Counted from the stretch's first letter, positions 1 through 9,044 are shown. The stretch: 64,000 bases of DNA from Bacteroidales bacterium (GCA_016936355.1 JAFGYB010000041.1:1-64000); one strand, 5' to 3'. A program made the numbers and translations. The notes: generated by a model not told the origin, from the sequence alone.

Positions 1-443
1 ACAACACAACCCTTTTAGAAATGATAAATTCCGGGGAAATCAATATTATTGAAAATGAAGCACTAAAAAAGGAGCTTATGGAATTTAACCAATATATACA
101 AGGCTTTGCCAACAATACAATGAATAATAACAACAATCTGGTGGACCAGATTGTTGTAAGAAACGTGATAAAGAACAGCAACTTTGCATTTTCCTCTTTT
201 TCCAAAAGAATGAAGAGCAAACTTATAGAACCTTTTCAGTTGAATGTAATCACTGTTAAAGACAATTCCCTAAAAACCATAGCCATTCAAAATCTTAATG
301 AACCAAAATTAAGGCTGGAGTTCATTAACAATGTTGCTTTTAGATATGGTTTGGCCGATCTCCAAAAATCAGGCGATGAAAAATTAAAGGCTAAAGCAGA
401 ACAATTGTTAAAACAAATTGAAAAGGAATTAAACCAAAAATGA
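1..443 (+). CDS. DUF6090 family protein, C-terminal part (5' end outside window)
   Basis: This is the last ~147 residues of a protein that begins left of the window. The frame is open to the first bases, and the in-frame residues before the first internal ATG (base 21) continue the same conserved block, so that ATG is not the start. The stretch LLEMINSGEINII resembles the middle of DUF6090 proteins, a Bacteroidota family with one N-terminal membrane helix and a helical domain of unknown function. The stop overlaps the next DUF6090 gene by 4 bases (ATGA), so the two are a translationally coupled tandem pair. The function is unknown. Confidence 0.7.
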   Translation, partial: NTTLLEMINSGEINIIENEALKKELMEFNQYIQGFANNTMNNNNNLVDQIVVRNVIKNSNFAFSSFSKRMKSKLIEPFQLNVITVKDNSLKTIAIQNLNEPKLRLEFINNVAFRYGLADLQKSGDEKLKAKAEQLLKQIEKELNQK

Positions 444-1165
444 AAATATTCAGAAAACAACGCCTCAAACTGGCTGCCGGGAATAAACTGGCCAAATACC
501 TCCGTTATGCCTTTGGTGAAATTCTGCTGGTAGTCATCGGGATTTTAATTGCCTTACAAGTAAACAATTGGAACGAGCGCCAAAAAGATTTGGTTTTTGA
601 AAGAGAAATCCTCGGTCAAATCAGGGAAAACCTGATACGTGACAAAGCAAGCCTTGTTGAAATCAATAAGATCAACAAAAAGGCACTGTATGCATCAACC
701 CAATTGACGGATTCAATCAAGAGGATAACTGACCGGGATAGTATCCCATACTGGCTTGCTGATGTGGCACGGTTTACCCGCTTTCACCCCATAACAAATT
801 CTTATGAAGTACTGAAATCTAAAGGATTGGAAATAATCAGCAATAATAATCTTAGATTAGAACTGGGTAAGTATTATGATGATCAGGTTAACCAAACGAT
901 ACAGGATTTGGGCGATATTGAATTTTCCTTTAACAATCAGTGGTTACCGTTGCTTGAAAAGCATGTAAAGGAATTTAATTTCGGTAAAATTGTAGTTCTT
1001 GACGATGAAAATGCGTTTTTCAGAAAAACCAGGGCCCTTAAAATTCTAATCCTGAACTATGACAATTACAATGATTGTAGTCAAGACGTGACCAAAGTGA
1101 TTGATCAAATAGACAAAATCCTCACCCTGCTTCCGGAAAAACCAAAATCTGATACCCATGCTTAG
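440..1165 (+). CDS. DUF6090 family protein
   Basis: A complete 241-residue member of the Bacteroidota family DUF6090. The basic N-terminus (KIFRKQRLK) is followed by a hallmark membrane segment at about residues 22-43 (FGEILLVVIGILIALQVNNW). A mostly helical soluble domain follows, with the repeated block 'SYEVLKSKGLEIISNNNLR' near residues 110-130. It is expected to be an inner-membrane protein with a single N-terminal anchor. The start overlaps the stop of the preceding paralog by 4 bases, which fits one transcript. The biochemical role of the family is not established. Confidence 0.85.
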   Translation: MKIFRKQRLKLAAGNKLAKYLRYAFGEILLVVIGILIALQVNNWNERQKDLVFEREILGQIRENLIRDKASLVEINKINKKALYASTQLTDSIKRITDRDSIPYWLADVARFTRFHPITNSYEVLKSKGLEIISNNNLRLELGKYYDDQVNQTIQDLGDIEFSFNNQWLPLLEKHVKEFNFGKIVVLDDENAFFRKTRALKILILNYDNYNDCSQDVTKVIDQIDKILTLLPEKPKSDTHA

Positions 1166-1274
1166 GTTATTCAGAGACAACCCTAAACAAATGACCATCA
1201 AAAATGAAACGAAAAATCACTCTGACAAATCTTTTCGGACTATTTATAACACGCCTTTGATAAAACATTATTCT

Positions 1275-1282
1275 TACCTTTG
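1275..1282 (+). promoter_or_regulatory. Bacteroidota -7 promoter element for the ABC ATPase gene
   Basis: TACCTTTG matches TAnnTTTG exactly and ends 14 bases before the ATG at 1297, so the expected leader is only about 10 bases. No well-spaced -33 TTTG was found. Confidence 0.6.
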
Positions 1283-1296
1283 TTTGGTTAATAATT

Positions 1297-2031
1297 ATGA
1301 ATATGGGTAACGAAGTCATCCGGCTGGAAAAAATTTCCCGTCAATATAAAGTAGGCAGCGAAATTGTGCACGCTTTAAATGAAGTAAGCTTGAATATCAA
1401 CAAAAATGAATTTGTAGCCATGATGGGGCCTTCCGGTTCAGGAAAATCCACGTTGATGAATACACTGGGATGTCTGGATACTCCCAGCAGCGGAAGTTAT
1501 TTTCTGAACAACGTGGACGTGAGCAAAATGACCGACAACGAACTGGCCGAAATCCGGAACCATGAAATCGGTTTTATCTTTCAAACCTTTAACCTGTTGC
1601 CCCGCTCCACAGCCCTGGAAAATGTAATGCTGCCCCTGATCTATGCCGGCATGTCAAAACACGACAGAATTGTCAGGGCAACCGAAGCCCTGGAAAGTGT
1701 ACAGCTGGGCGACCGCATGCACCACCGTCCCAACGAATTGTCGGGGGGACAACGCCAGAGAGTTGCCGTAGCCCGCGCTTTGGTAAACAGACCTACCATC
1801 ATCCTGGCCGATGAACCCACCGGAAACCTGGATTCCAAAACTTCCGTGGAAATCATCGGTTTGATGGAAGAAATCCACCGACTGGGCAACACCATTATTC
1901 TGGTAACCCACGAAGAAGACATCGCCGAACACGCCCACAGGATTGTCCGGTTGCGGGATGGTAAGGTGGAAGATGATTATCAAAACAAAAACATTCGCAC
2001 CGCTGCCGACCTGGCTGCAGCCAATTCCTGA
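1297..2031 (+). CDS. ABC transporter ATP-binding protein, MacB/LolD type
   Basis: A 244-residue ATPase of the MacB/LolD/FtsE class, which powers membrane proteins that move lipoproteins, lipids or peptides out of the inner membrane. Visible motifs are Walker [10 protein letters not shown] (44-52), the signature LSGGQ (148-152) and Walker B IILADEP (168-174) followed by TGNLD, and then the H-loop VTHEE. The length is normal. A second in-frame ATG lies two codons in (1303) and could be the start. No permease gene is adjacent, so the partner must be encoded elsewhere. The stop is only 2 bases from the adenosyltransferase start, so the two genes are probably co-transcribed, although their roles do not obviously connect. 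Confidence 0.92.
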   Translation: MNMGNEVIRLEKISRQYKVGSEIVHALNEVSLNINKNEFVAMMGPSGSGKSTLMNTLGCLDTPSSGSYFLNNVDVSKMTDNELAEIRNHEIGFIFQTFNLLPRSTALENVMLPLIYAGMSKHDRIVRATEALESVQLGDRMHHRPNELSGGQRQRVAVARALVNRPTIILADEPTGNLDSKTSVEIIGLMEEIHRLGNTIILVTHEEDIAEHAHRIVRLRDGKVEDDYQNKNIRTAADLAAANS

Positions 2032-2033
2032 GC

Positions 2034-2597
2034 ATGGGAGAAAAATTTAAAATCTATACCAAAACCGGAGACAAAGGAACCACCGCACTCATCGGCGGAA
2101 AACGGGTTCCAAAATACCACCTGCGTATTGAAGCATACGGAACGGTGGATGAGCTCAATGCGTTTATTGGCCTGATCCGAGACCAGGAAATCGATGCTCA
2201 TTCCAAAGAAATTTTAATCGAAATTCAGGACCGGCTGTTTTCCCTGGAAAGTCAGCTCGCCAAAGAATCGGATGAAAATCTGTTGCATCCGCTGCCCGAA
2301 TTACACGACGAAGATGTCAGCCTGCTGGAAAAGGAAATTGATGCCATGAACGAGTCACTTCCGGAGCTCACCAGTTTTATATTACCGGGTGGTCATCCCA
2401 CTGTTTCTTACTGTCATGTAGCCCGGACCATCTGTCGCAGAGCCGAAAGGCTGACCATCAAACTCAGTGAAGCGCATCCCGTAGAACCCATCAATATTCA
2501 GTACCTGAACCGGCTCTCTGATTATCTTTTCGTACTGGCCCGAAAGTTTACAAAGGATTTCAACGCTCCTGAATCCCGCTGGAAACCACGCATTTGA
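2034..2597 (+). CDS. Cob(I)alamin adenosyltransferase, PduO type
   Basis: A 187-residue ATP:cob(I)alamin adenosyltransferase. It transfers the adenosyl group of ATP to reduced cobalamin to make adenosylcobalamin, the cofactor of methylmalonyl-CoA mutase. The ATP-binding N-terminus TKTGDKGTTAL (8-18), the VDELNAFIG block and the C-terminal ARTICRRAER motif (130-139) are all family hallmarks. It is a soluble trimer in characterised members. It follows the ABC ATPase by 2 bases. A methylmalonyl-CoA epimerase at 22235 makes use of this cofactor in a propionate/succinate branch plausible. No cobalamin riboswitch is visible upstream. Confidence 0.93.
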   Translation: MGEKFKIYTKTGDKGTTALIGGKRVPKYHLRIEAYGTVDELNAFIGLIRDQEIDAHSKEILIEIQDRLFSLESQLAKESDENLLHPLPELHDEDVSLLEKEIDAMNESLPELTSFILPGGHPTVSYCHVARTICRRAERLTIKLSEAHPVEPINIQYLNRLSDYLFVLARKFTKDFNAPESRWKPRI

Positions 2598-2646
2598 AAG
2601 GCATCCATATTTTTCATTTTTTGCTTGTTTCCTATTAAAAAAAATT

Positions 2647-2654
2647 TACTTTTG
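2647..2654 (+). promoter_or_regulatory. -7 promoter element for the DUF2795 gene
   Basis: TACTTTTG (TAnnTTTG) lies 32 bases before the ATG at 2687. A weak CTTG at 2624-2627 sits 19 bases upstream at the -33 position. Confidence 0.6.
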
Positions 2655-2686
2655 CAAAAATTTATAACCCTATAATTTACAATAAT

Positions 2687-2908
2687 ATGTATTGGACTTT
2701 GGAATTGGCTTCAAAATTGGAAGATGCTCCCTGGCCGGCAACAAAATCCGAATTGATTGAGTGGTGTTTAAGAACGGGTGTTACCGCCGAAGTAATCGAA
2801 AACCTGAAGGAAATTGAAGACGATGAAGAGGTTTTTGAAAAGATTGAAGACATCTGGCCCGAGTACCCGACCAAAGAGGACTTCTTCTTTAATGAAGACG
2901 AATATTAA
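2687..2908 (+). CDS. DUF2795 domain-containing small acidic protein
   Basis: A 73-residue acidic protein with the DUF2795-like block: an N-terminal helix (LASKLEDAPWPATKSELIEW), then 'RTGVTAEVIENLKEI' and a strongly acidic tail rich in D and E. Short proteins of this type are common in Bacteroidota and related lineages. Their function is unknown. It has its own promoter and is followed by a strong terminator, so it is a monocistronic gene. Confidence 0.8.
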   Translation: MYWTLELASKLEDAPWPATKSELIEWCLRTGVTAEVIENLKEIEDDEEVFEKIEDIWPEYPTKEDFFFNEDEY

Positions 2909-2920
2909 GCTGAAAGATTA

Positions 2921-2953
2921 AAAAAAAGCTGGCCTTTTCGGTCAGCTTTTTTT
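2921..2953 (+). terminator. Rho-independent terminator after the DUF2795 gene
   Basis: Stem AGCTGGCC / GGTCAGCT (one G-U pair) with loop TTTTC, flanked by an A tract on the left and seven T on the right. Confidence 0.85.
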
Positions 2954-3028
2954 ATGGGTCGATTCCTGAAGCCAACTCCTGAACAGTGCAAAACCCAAAT
3001 ATTTCTCCCATTCAAAGGTTTTTTATAC

Positions 3029-3036
3029 TAATTTTG
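3029..3036 (+). promoter_or_regulatory. -7 promoter element for the HMG-CoA reductase gene
   Basis: TAATTTTG (TAnnTTTG) about 80 bases before the start codon. It is the only good match between the terminator at 2953 and the gene. Confidence 0.45.
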
Positions 3037-3118
3037 TCCCCAACCTGTTATTAATAGGTAAAGGACAAGAACAGCACCCGGAATCTGACCGTATTGAAGT
3101 TGAAGCAATTTTACTCAA

Positions 3119-4450
3119 ATGCCTAGAAAAAGAGACCTCATCATCAAGGGTTTTTCCAAGCTCCTGAAAGAAGATAAGCTAAAGATTGTAGCGGAACTCA
3201 TGGACAATCAGATTGAATCCATCGAGTTATTGAAGAGTTTCTGGTATGCCGATTCTGAAAAACAAAAGGTTTTCGATGAATTTAGCGAAAACACACTCAC
3301 CAATTACTATGTGCCTTACGGCGTGGCACCCAATGTACAGATCAACGGACAGACCTATCTGGTTCCTATGGTCATTGAGGAAAGCTCCGTTGTAGCTGCC
3401 GCATCATCGGCTGCCAAATTCTGGCTGGACCGTGGCGGATTTCATGCCGAAGTCATCGACACCGTTAAAGAAGGTCAGGTACATTTCCTTTGGGAAGGCA
3501 ACAAAGAAAAGCTGCTGAGCACTTTCGGCGAACTGAAAAAACGCATGCTGGAAGATGCCGGATACATCACGGCCAATATGGAGAAACGCGGCGGGGGTAT
3601 CCTTGATTTTGAACTGGTCGATCTGAAACACAAAATCCGCAATTACTATCAACTCAAGGTTACTTTTGAGACAGTCGATTCCATGGGGGCCAACTTCATC
3701 AATTCCTGTCTGGAAGAATTTGCCAAAACGCTCAAAGATTTCTTTGCCTCTCATCCGTTGTTTGAGAAAAAAGAAAAAGAAGTCAATGTGGTGATGTCTA
3801 TCTTGTCCAATTATACGCCTCAGTGTTTGGTAAAAACCTGGGTGGAGTGCGACATCAAAGAACTGGACAATGTGGACAAAAGCCTTACCGGGATGGAATT
3901 TGCAAAGAAATTCCAAACGGCCGTCCGGATTGCTGAAGTGGATACTTTCAGAGCCACCACGCACAACAAAGGTATTTTCAACGGTGTGGATGCCGTAGCC
4001 ATAGCCACAGGAAATGATTTCCGGGCCATCGAAGCAGCCGGACACACCTATGCTTCACAAAAAGGTCAGTACCAGAGTCTCTCGCATGTGGAAATCAATA
4101 AAAATAAATTCAAATTCTATCTGGAAATGCCCATGGCATTGGGAACCGTTGGTGGTTTAACATCGCTGCATCCACTGGCCAAACATTCCATCGAAATGCT
4201 GGGCAATCCCTCTGCCAAAGAACTGATGATGATCACCGCCACGATGGGTCTGGCAAATAACTTTTCGGCCATCAAATCGCTGGTGACCAAGGGTATTCAA
4301 ATGGGGCACATGAAGATGCATTTGATGAATATTCTGAACCACTTCAAAGCTACCGAAGAAGAAAAGGCACTGGCAGCAGCCTATTTCAAAGAAAAAAAGG
4401 TCTCTTTTGCTATGGTGGGCGATTACATCCATAAACTCCGCCATGCCTGA
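3119..4450 (+). CDS. mvaA: Hydroxymethylglutaryl-CoA reductase, class II (degradative-type family)
   Basis: A 443-residue class II HMG-CoA reductase, which interconverts HMG-CoA and mevalonate. The active-site segment THNKGIFNGVDAVAIATGND contains the catalytic lysine (Lys284). The C-terminal LAKHSIEMLG holds the catalytic histidine (His356). The length matches bacterial class II enzymes (~430). These are named 'degradative' after the Pseudomonas enzyme, but in Bacteroidota and Gram-positive bacteria they serve the biosynthetic mevalonate pathway to isoprenoids. The stop shares one base with the next start (TGATG), coupling it to a GHMP kinase. This supports the biosynthetic role. Confidence 0.93.
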   Translation: MPRKRDLIIKGFSKLLKEDKLKIVAELMDNQIESIELLKSFWYADSEKQKVFDEFSENTLTNYYVPYGVAPNVQINGQTYLVPMVIEESSVVAAASSAAKFWLDRGGFHAEVIDTVKEGQVHFLWEGNKEKLLSTFGELKKRMLEDAGYITANMEKRGGGILDFELVDLKHKIRNYYQLKVTFETVDSMGANFINSCLEEFAKTLKDFFASHPLFEKKEKEVNVVMSILSNYTPQCLVKTWVECDIKELDNVDKSLTGMEFAKKFQTAVRIAEVDTFRATTHNKGIFNGVDAVAIATGNDFRAIEAAGHTYASQKGQYQSLSHVEINKNKFKFYLEMPMALGTVGGLTSLHPLAKHSIEMLGNPSAKELMMITATMGLANNFSAIKSLVTKGIQMGHMKMHLMNILNHFKATEEEKALAAAYFKEKKVSFAMVGDYIHKLRHA

Positions 4451-5373
4451 TGCAAACATGGCATTCCAACGGAAAATTACTGCTAACGGGTGAGTATTTG
4501 GTTCTGGACGGAGCCAAAGCTCTGGCCCTCCCTGTCAACAAAGGACAAAGCCTGAGGGTGGAAGAAATCTCCCATACAGACAGAAAAATACTTCGCTGGA
4601 AAGCGCTTATTCCTCAAGGAACCTGGTTTGAGTCTGTGTATAGCTTACCCGATTTATCCATTCTAAGCAGGTCCAACGAACCGGCAGCCAAAAAGTTGCA
4701 AACTTTACTGCGGGCATGCCGGAACTGGAACACAGAATTTCTAAAAGCAGACAAGAGTTTTCAGGTGACGACGGTACTGGATTTCCCTCCCGATTACGGC
4801 TGGGGTTCCAGCTCCACCCTGGTTTCCAATCTGGCTTCCTGGGCTGACGTCGATCCGTTCGTTTTACAACGATCGGTACTGGGGGGGTCTGCTTATGACA
4901 TCGCCTGTACCCGGAATAATCATCCCCTCTTTTATCAGTTGCAGAACGGACATCCGGTTGTTGAACCGGCACACTTTCAACCGGCTTTTGGTGATCGGCT
5001 CTACTTCCTGCATCTGGAAAACAAGCAAAACACCGAAGAAAGCATCCTTGATTTCAGAAAAACAGGCCGCTACAACGATAGTCTGATCCGCAAGATTAGT
5101 GAGATCACGGAAACATTGACCGAAACCAAAACCCTGCATGAATTTGAAACTCTGCTGGAAGAACACGAACACCTAATGGCCGAAGTTCTGAACCAGCAAC
5201 CGGTGAAACAAAAACTTTTTGCCGATTATCCGGGAACGATAAAATCTTTGGGCGCCTGGGGCGGCGATTTTGTCCTGATCACCCGAAGGGGCTCAGAAGA
5301 AGAGATGAAGAATTATTTGAGTCAAAAGGGGTATTCGACCCTGTTTTCCTGGGATTCACTCTTAATTCTTTAA
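4450..5373 (+). CDS. GYDIA family GHMP kinase (probable mevalonate-pathway kinase)
   Basis: A 307-residue GHMP-superfamily kinase. The ATP-binding motif is PPDYGWGSSSTL (starting at residue 113). Soon after comes GGSAYDIA, the motif that names the GYDIA family, here with Ala in place of the first Gly. The N-terminus NGKLLLTGEYLVLDGAKALALP is typical of mevalonate and phosphomevalonate kinases. Because the gene is coupled by a one-base overlap to HMG-CoA reductase, phosphorylation of mevalonate or phosphomevalonate is the best guess. The exact substrate cannot be read from the sequence. Its 3' end overlaps the convergent ROK gene by 4 bases, with no terminator between them. Confidence 0.88.
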   Translation: MQTWHSNGKLLLTGEYLVLDGAKALALPVNKGQSLRVEEISHTDRKILRWKALIPQGTWFESVYSLPDLSILSRSNEPAAKKLQTLLRACRNWNTEFLKADKSFQVTTVLDFPPDYGWGSSSTLVSNLASWADVDPFVLQRSVLGGSAYDIACTRNNHPLFYQLQNGHPVVEPAHFQPAFGDRLYFLHLENKQNTEESILDFRKTGRYNDSLIRKISEITETLTETKTLHEFETLLEEHEHLMAEVLNQQPVKQKLFADYPGTIKSLGAWGGDFVLITRRGSEEEMKNYLSQKGYSTLFSWDSLLIL

Positions 5374-6443
5374 AAGCCCAGTTGCTTGGCAGCATAAGCA
5401 TAAGCCCCCACAGCTACAGCCTTTGAGGTTCCCAGCTTACTGATGCCCACCGCTACTTTCTTTTTGGGGTAATAAACCTGCGTAAGATTGGAATTAGGCA
5501 CCTGTAACTGAACGGAATCATCTTTCAGAAAATCTTTTCTGCACTTCTCGTCTTCCCAGTTGAAGGCGTGCATTTCCATTCGGGCCAGTAAGTTTCCATC
5601 GGCTTTTACAAAACTTCCGTTCATCCGTTCCACAGCAGCAGGCAAAAACAAAGGATGAGCCCCGGACAGTCCGCCACCAATAACCACACAGCTGTCGGTT
5701 AGCGTGACTGCATTGGCCAGCATTTCACCCAATACCACACCAAACTGGCGCCAGGCTTCACGGGCTACATCACCCTTTTTACCCTTTTGCATCCCCAGTT
5801 CATAAATCTCTTTGGGTTCGGGTGCCTTAGCAAAATCCAGCTGCGCCAACTCAGCATAAAGCCGTTGGATTCCCCGAATACTCAATACTTCTTCCACACT
5901 TTGATTCGGGTTCAGGTAATTAAACGACCGGTTGATCTCGCCACCGGCAGAATTATCACCCGAAAAAAGAACGCCCTTGTGGACAATCCCACCGCCAAAA
6001 CCGGTTCCCAGCGTTACTCCCAGCAGGTTTCCGTATTGTTTTTCAGAATATTTATTTATTTCGGGCAGCAGGCCACCCAATGCTTCACCCAGAGCAAACA
6101 AATCCCCGTCGTTGTTGATAAACACCGGTACCAGAAAATGATGTTCCAGCATTTTGGCCAACGGGGTACCACCGGTAAAAAACGGAAGATTTTCCAACTT
6201 ACCTATAATTCCGGCAGCGTAATCGGCCGGTCCGGGAAAACAAAAACTGATCGCAGCCGGTTGAACGTTGAGTTTTTCCTGCAAACCCGAAAACCCCTGA
6301 ACCAGTTTATGAATGAATTCCTCCAGCGACTTTGATCCTGTGGGAATGGTATGGGTTTCGGGAATGGGATTGCCTTCTTCGATGGCTGAAAAAACCAGAT
6401 TGGTGCCTCCTGCGTCCAGGCTGAATATTACTTTTCTTTTCAT
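5370..6443 (-). CDS. ROK family protein (sugar kinase-like)
   Basis: A 357-residue ROK-family protein with the phosphate-binding start FSLDAGGTN (7-15), the catalytic-loop segment FINNDGDLFALGEALGG and the second glycine-rich site VIGGGLSGAHP. Members are glucokinases, other hexose kinases or sugar-responsive repressors. With no DNA-binding domain, this one should be an enzyme. The zinc-binding CxCGxxGC signature of classical ROK proteins is missing; the corresponding region reads GGEINRSFNYLNPNQ. I chose the ATG at 6443, which leaves 4 bases to the upstream gene; an ATG at 6458 would overlap it. It probably shares a transcript with the phosphoesterase gene. Confidence 0.85.
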   Translation of the reverse strand: MKRKVIFSLDAGGTNLVFSAIEEGNPIPETHTIPTGSKSLEEFIHKLVQGFSGLQEKLNVQPAAISFCFPGPADYAAGIIGKLENLPFFTGGTPLAKMLEHHFLVPVFINNDGDLFALGEALGGLLPEINKYSEKQYGNLLGVTLGTGFGGGIVHKGVLFSGDNSAGGEINRSFNYLNPNQSVEEVLSIRGIQRLYAELAQLDFAKAPEPKEIYELGMQKGKKGDVAREAWRQFGVVLGEMLANAVTLTDSCVVIGGGLSGAHPLFLPAAVERMNGSFVKADGNLLARMEMHAFNWEDEKCRKDFLKDDSVQLQVPNSNLTQVYYPKKKVAVGISKLGTSKAVAVGAYAYAAKQLGF

Positions 6444-6447
6444 GTTC

Positions 6448-8913
6448 TTAATCTTCATCTTTTAAAATACGTTCCTGCACAAAGGCGCTGTGCACCGGTG
6501 CCGGAACCACGGCATTTTTACCTTTTACCGCTTTCCATATAATTTTGTTGAACTCACCATCGGGAATGGCATCTTCGCGGGCAAAATTCAATTTTTCACT
6601 CAATCGGGCTCCGTAGGCATCCTTCTTATTGGTCTCAAACCTATTGATCTCCGGCTTCAAAGCCACAAAAGGCGTATCATTTGCTGTATCGGTAATGGAA
6701 TGAACGATGGGACTGGCCGACAAATCGTATTGGGTCATGGGGGGAAGCCCCAGAATCAGTTCCATGGTTTTTAAGACACCGGAAGTGGTGTACAAGGTAT
6801 GATCCACAAAATGACGTTTCACATAGGGACCAATCACCAGGAGTACCGAGCGATGGGCATCCACATGATCGGGGCCGTTCTGCGCATCGTCTTCCAGCAC
6901 AAAAATGATGCTTTCTTTCCAGATTTTACTGTGCGAAATATGCTCGACCAACTTACCCAGTGCATCATCATTCTGGGCTACATAAGCCAGCGGGGTCAGT
7001 GCTCCGGGTCTTGTGCCCATGGTATGATCGTTGGGTAAGCGCATAATGGTTAAGTCGGGAACCTGATGAACGGCAACCAGACTGTCGAAATCATGCGCCC
7101 AGATTTGGTAGCGTTTCAGGTCGGAAATATTCAGCGAAAATCCCGGAAACCTTCTGTCGGTATAAGGAACCATGTCTTTGTTGCTGGGAATATACAGTCC
7201 GTTTTTGTCTTTTTTCCCGATTTTCATAAACTCGCCATAATTCCGGTAGGTTTTGTGATGGGCAATCACATTGTTCCATATGTAACCCGAAGAAGGGGCT
7301 GCCGCCGGAACGCCGCCTTCAAAGTCGTAGCTGGCACCTCGGCGGCCGTAATTGACCGGCCATAGTTTTTCCACATAATCGGTGGCATAGGCAGCCGTTG
7401 ACCAGTTGTGCCCGTCGGCACTCACTTCGGCATCCACGTAAAAATTATCGTACAACGTGAAATCTTTTACCAGTTGATGGGCATTGGGGGTCACCTTCTG
7501 CCCAAACAAACACAAAGCCGGATCCCCGTTGCCTTCTTTCACATCTCCAAGCACCTGATCGTAGGTACGGTTTTCCCGGATGATGTAAAACACATGTTTG
7601 ATTTTTGGACTGCCTTTAGCGTTGGGCGTCAGGGGAATGACATGCTGATGCGCAACCTCTTTCTTTTTGTTGACATAAGGCGTATTTTCATAGGCTTCCT
7701 TGCTGAGCAAGGCCAGTTTTTTAGTGTCGGGAAAGGGAATCACCGACATCGTTCCCCTGAACATGGTTCCCGTATAACTCAGCATCCAGTCCCTGGGGCG
7801 TTTTTTCATCGGGTCGGGACCATCGGGATTGGCCCGGGACGAAATACCTTTGCCGTTGGCCACTACAATACGATTGGTCTGAGGAACATAACACACCGCT
7901 GTCGGATACCATCCCGTGGGAATAAAACCCAGGTTCCGGGCGTGCTCGTTTTTCGTCACATCGAAAACAGCCAGATAATTATTGTCGGCATTGGCCACCA
8001 GCAATTGTTGGTCGTGGTGGGCCAACGTGAGTCCGTTGGGGGTACTTCCATAGGGCACATCGGGCAACAAAGAAGTCACCAACGTTTCCATTACCCGGTG
8101 GTTTTTCAGGTCCAGCACCGATACACTGTTGTTGTTGGCATTAGCCACAAACAAGCGACCGTCATTTTTGGTAATGACCATCTGGTTGGGATGATCGCCG
8201 GTGTGAAATACATGACCCGGTGTCATCTCCGGCAAATTCACCTCCACGACTGAAGCTTTTCCCCACAACGAAACATAGGCTTTGTTCTGGGCATGATTGA
8301 TCACCACTTCATAACACTTACCCCCCATGTCTATCGTGCGGAGTACTTTCCTTGTTTTGATGTCCAGCACATACAACGCATTGCTTTTCTGGGAAACAGC
8401 CAGCAAGCGGTCTTTCTTTTTCCAGTAAGCCAGTCCTGTGAGGGAAATATTTCCCTTGGGAAATTTCGGTCCCACTTTTATGCTTCCGTCCGCTTTCAGC
8501 CGCCCGTTTTCAAACCGGTAAACATCCACTTTGTTATCATTACCTCCCGATACATAGAGTTTCTGATCATTTTTTCCAAAAACCAAGCCTACCCAGGTAT
8601 TGTCCACTTCCAGGCGTTGTACTTCTTTCAATGTGTTCAGATTCACCACCGACAGCGAATTAATGCCCATACCGCTGTTGGAGGTAATGGCATACTGTCC
8701 GTCGCGGGTAGTCACCATATTCAGCGGAAGTTCGCCAATGGGGATTTCGATGCCCGGAGGGCGCAGCTTCCAGCCATTGGGTAACAACGTATAGTTTTTA
8801 TATTTTCCGGGTAGTTCAACCCCTTTATTTTGTTGCTGAGCCTGAATTCCGGCAGGAAAAACTAAAATCAGCGACAGGAAGATCAGCAATATATTGGATC
8901 GGATTGATTTCAT
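6448..8913 (-). CDS. Secreted YncE-like beta-propeller / phosphoesterase fusion protein
   Basis: An 821-residue bifunctional protein. A signal peptide (about 1-26, ending in GIQAQ) precedes YncE-type propeller repeats (about 40-380; phrases such as 'ALYVLDIKTRKVLRTIDMGG' and 'LFVANANNNSVSVLDL'). A C-terminal alkaline-phosphatase-like phosphoesterase domain of the PF04185 type starts at KHVFYIIRENRTYDQVLGD. It contains the metal-site segments EVSADGHNWS and VFVLEDDAQNGPDHVDAHR. It should act in the periplasm or at the outer surface. The substrate is unknown. The -7 element at 8959-8966 puts transcription start below 8955, which excludes the longer frame from 8961 and fixes the ATG at 8913. Confidence 0.88.
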   Translation of the reverse strand: MKSIRSNILLIFLSLILVFPAGIQAQQQNKGVELPGKYKNYTLLPNGWKLRPPGIEIPIGELPLNMVTTRDGQYAITSNSGMGINSLSVVNLNTLKEVQRLEVDNTWVGLVFGKNDQKLYVSGGNDNKVDVYRFENGRLKADGSIKVGPKFPKGNISLTGLAYWKKKDRLLAVSQKSNALYVLDIKTRKVLRTIDMGGKCYEVVINHAQNKAYVSLWGKASVVEVNLPEMTPGHVFHTGDHPNQMVITKNDGRLFVANANNNSVSVLDLKNHRVMETLVTSLLPDVPYGSTPNGLTLAHHDQQLLVANADNNYLAVFDVTKNEHARNLGFIPTGWYPTAVCYVPQTNRIVVANGKGISSRANPDGPDPMKKRPRDWMLSYTGTMFRGTMSVIPFPDTKKLALLSKEAYENTPYVNKKKEVAHQHVIPLTPNAKGSPKIKHVFYIIRENRTYDQVLGDVKEGNGDPALCLFGQKVTPNAHQLVKDFTLYDNFYVDAEVSADGHNWSTAAYATDYVEKLWPVNYGRRGASYDFEGGVPAAAPSSGYIWNNVIAHHKTYRNYGEFMKIGKKDKNGLYIPSNKDMVPYTDRRFPGFSLNISDLKRYQIWAHDFDSLVAVHQVPDLTIMRLPNDHTMGTRPGALTPLAYVAQNDDALGKLVEHISHSKIWKESIIFVLEDDAQNGPDHVDAHRSVLLVIGPYVKRHFVDHTLYTTSGVLKTMELILGLPPMTQYDLSASPIVHSITDTANDTPFVALKPEINRFETNKKDAYGARLSEKLNFAREDAIPDGEFNKIIWKAVKGKNAVVPAPVHSAFVQERILKDED

Positions 8914-8958
8914 GAGCACAATTTTCGGTTCCGATAAAACATTTTCGTTAAGAGGTAA

Positions 8959-8991
8959 CAAAGATAAAATATCCCGCTTAGCAAAAGCAAA
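8959..8991 (-). promoter_or_regulatory. Promoter of the phosphoesterase gene (-33 and -7)
   Basis: On the minus strand TATCTTTG (8959-8966) with TTTG at 8988-8991, 21 bases apart. It decides the start of the gene below: the upstream in-frame ATG at 8961 lies inside the element. Confidence 0.7.
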
Positions 8992-9030
8992 ATGAATCGA
9001 AGCTTAACGAAAACAAAAACACAATTTGGT

Positions 9031-9038
9031 TATTTTTG
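9031..9038 (+). promoter_or_regulatory. -7 promoter element for radA (near-leaderless)
   Basis: TATTTTTG ends only 6 bases before the radA ATG at 9045, so transcription should begin at or within a few bases of the start codon. Confidence 0.6.
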
Positions 9039-9044
9039 TGCATT

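Noticed and set aside
21..443. Complete 140-residue gene starting at base 21
   Set aside because: The frame continues to the left edge with family-like residues, so base 21 is an internal methionine.
1158..1309. 50-codon frame starting MLRLFRDNPK after the second DUF6090 gene
   Set aside because: The start faintly recalls a DUF6090 N-terminus but no membrane segment follows, and it runs through the promoter and start of the ABC ATPase gene.
1980..2034. Cobalamin riboswitch before the adenosyltransferase gene
   Set aside because: The gene follows the ABC ATPase by 2 bases, leaving no room, and no B12-box-like sequence was seen upstream of 1297.
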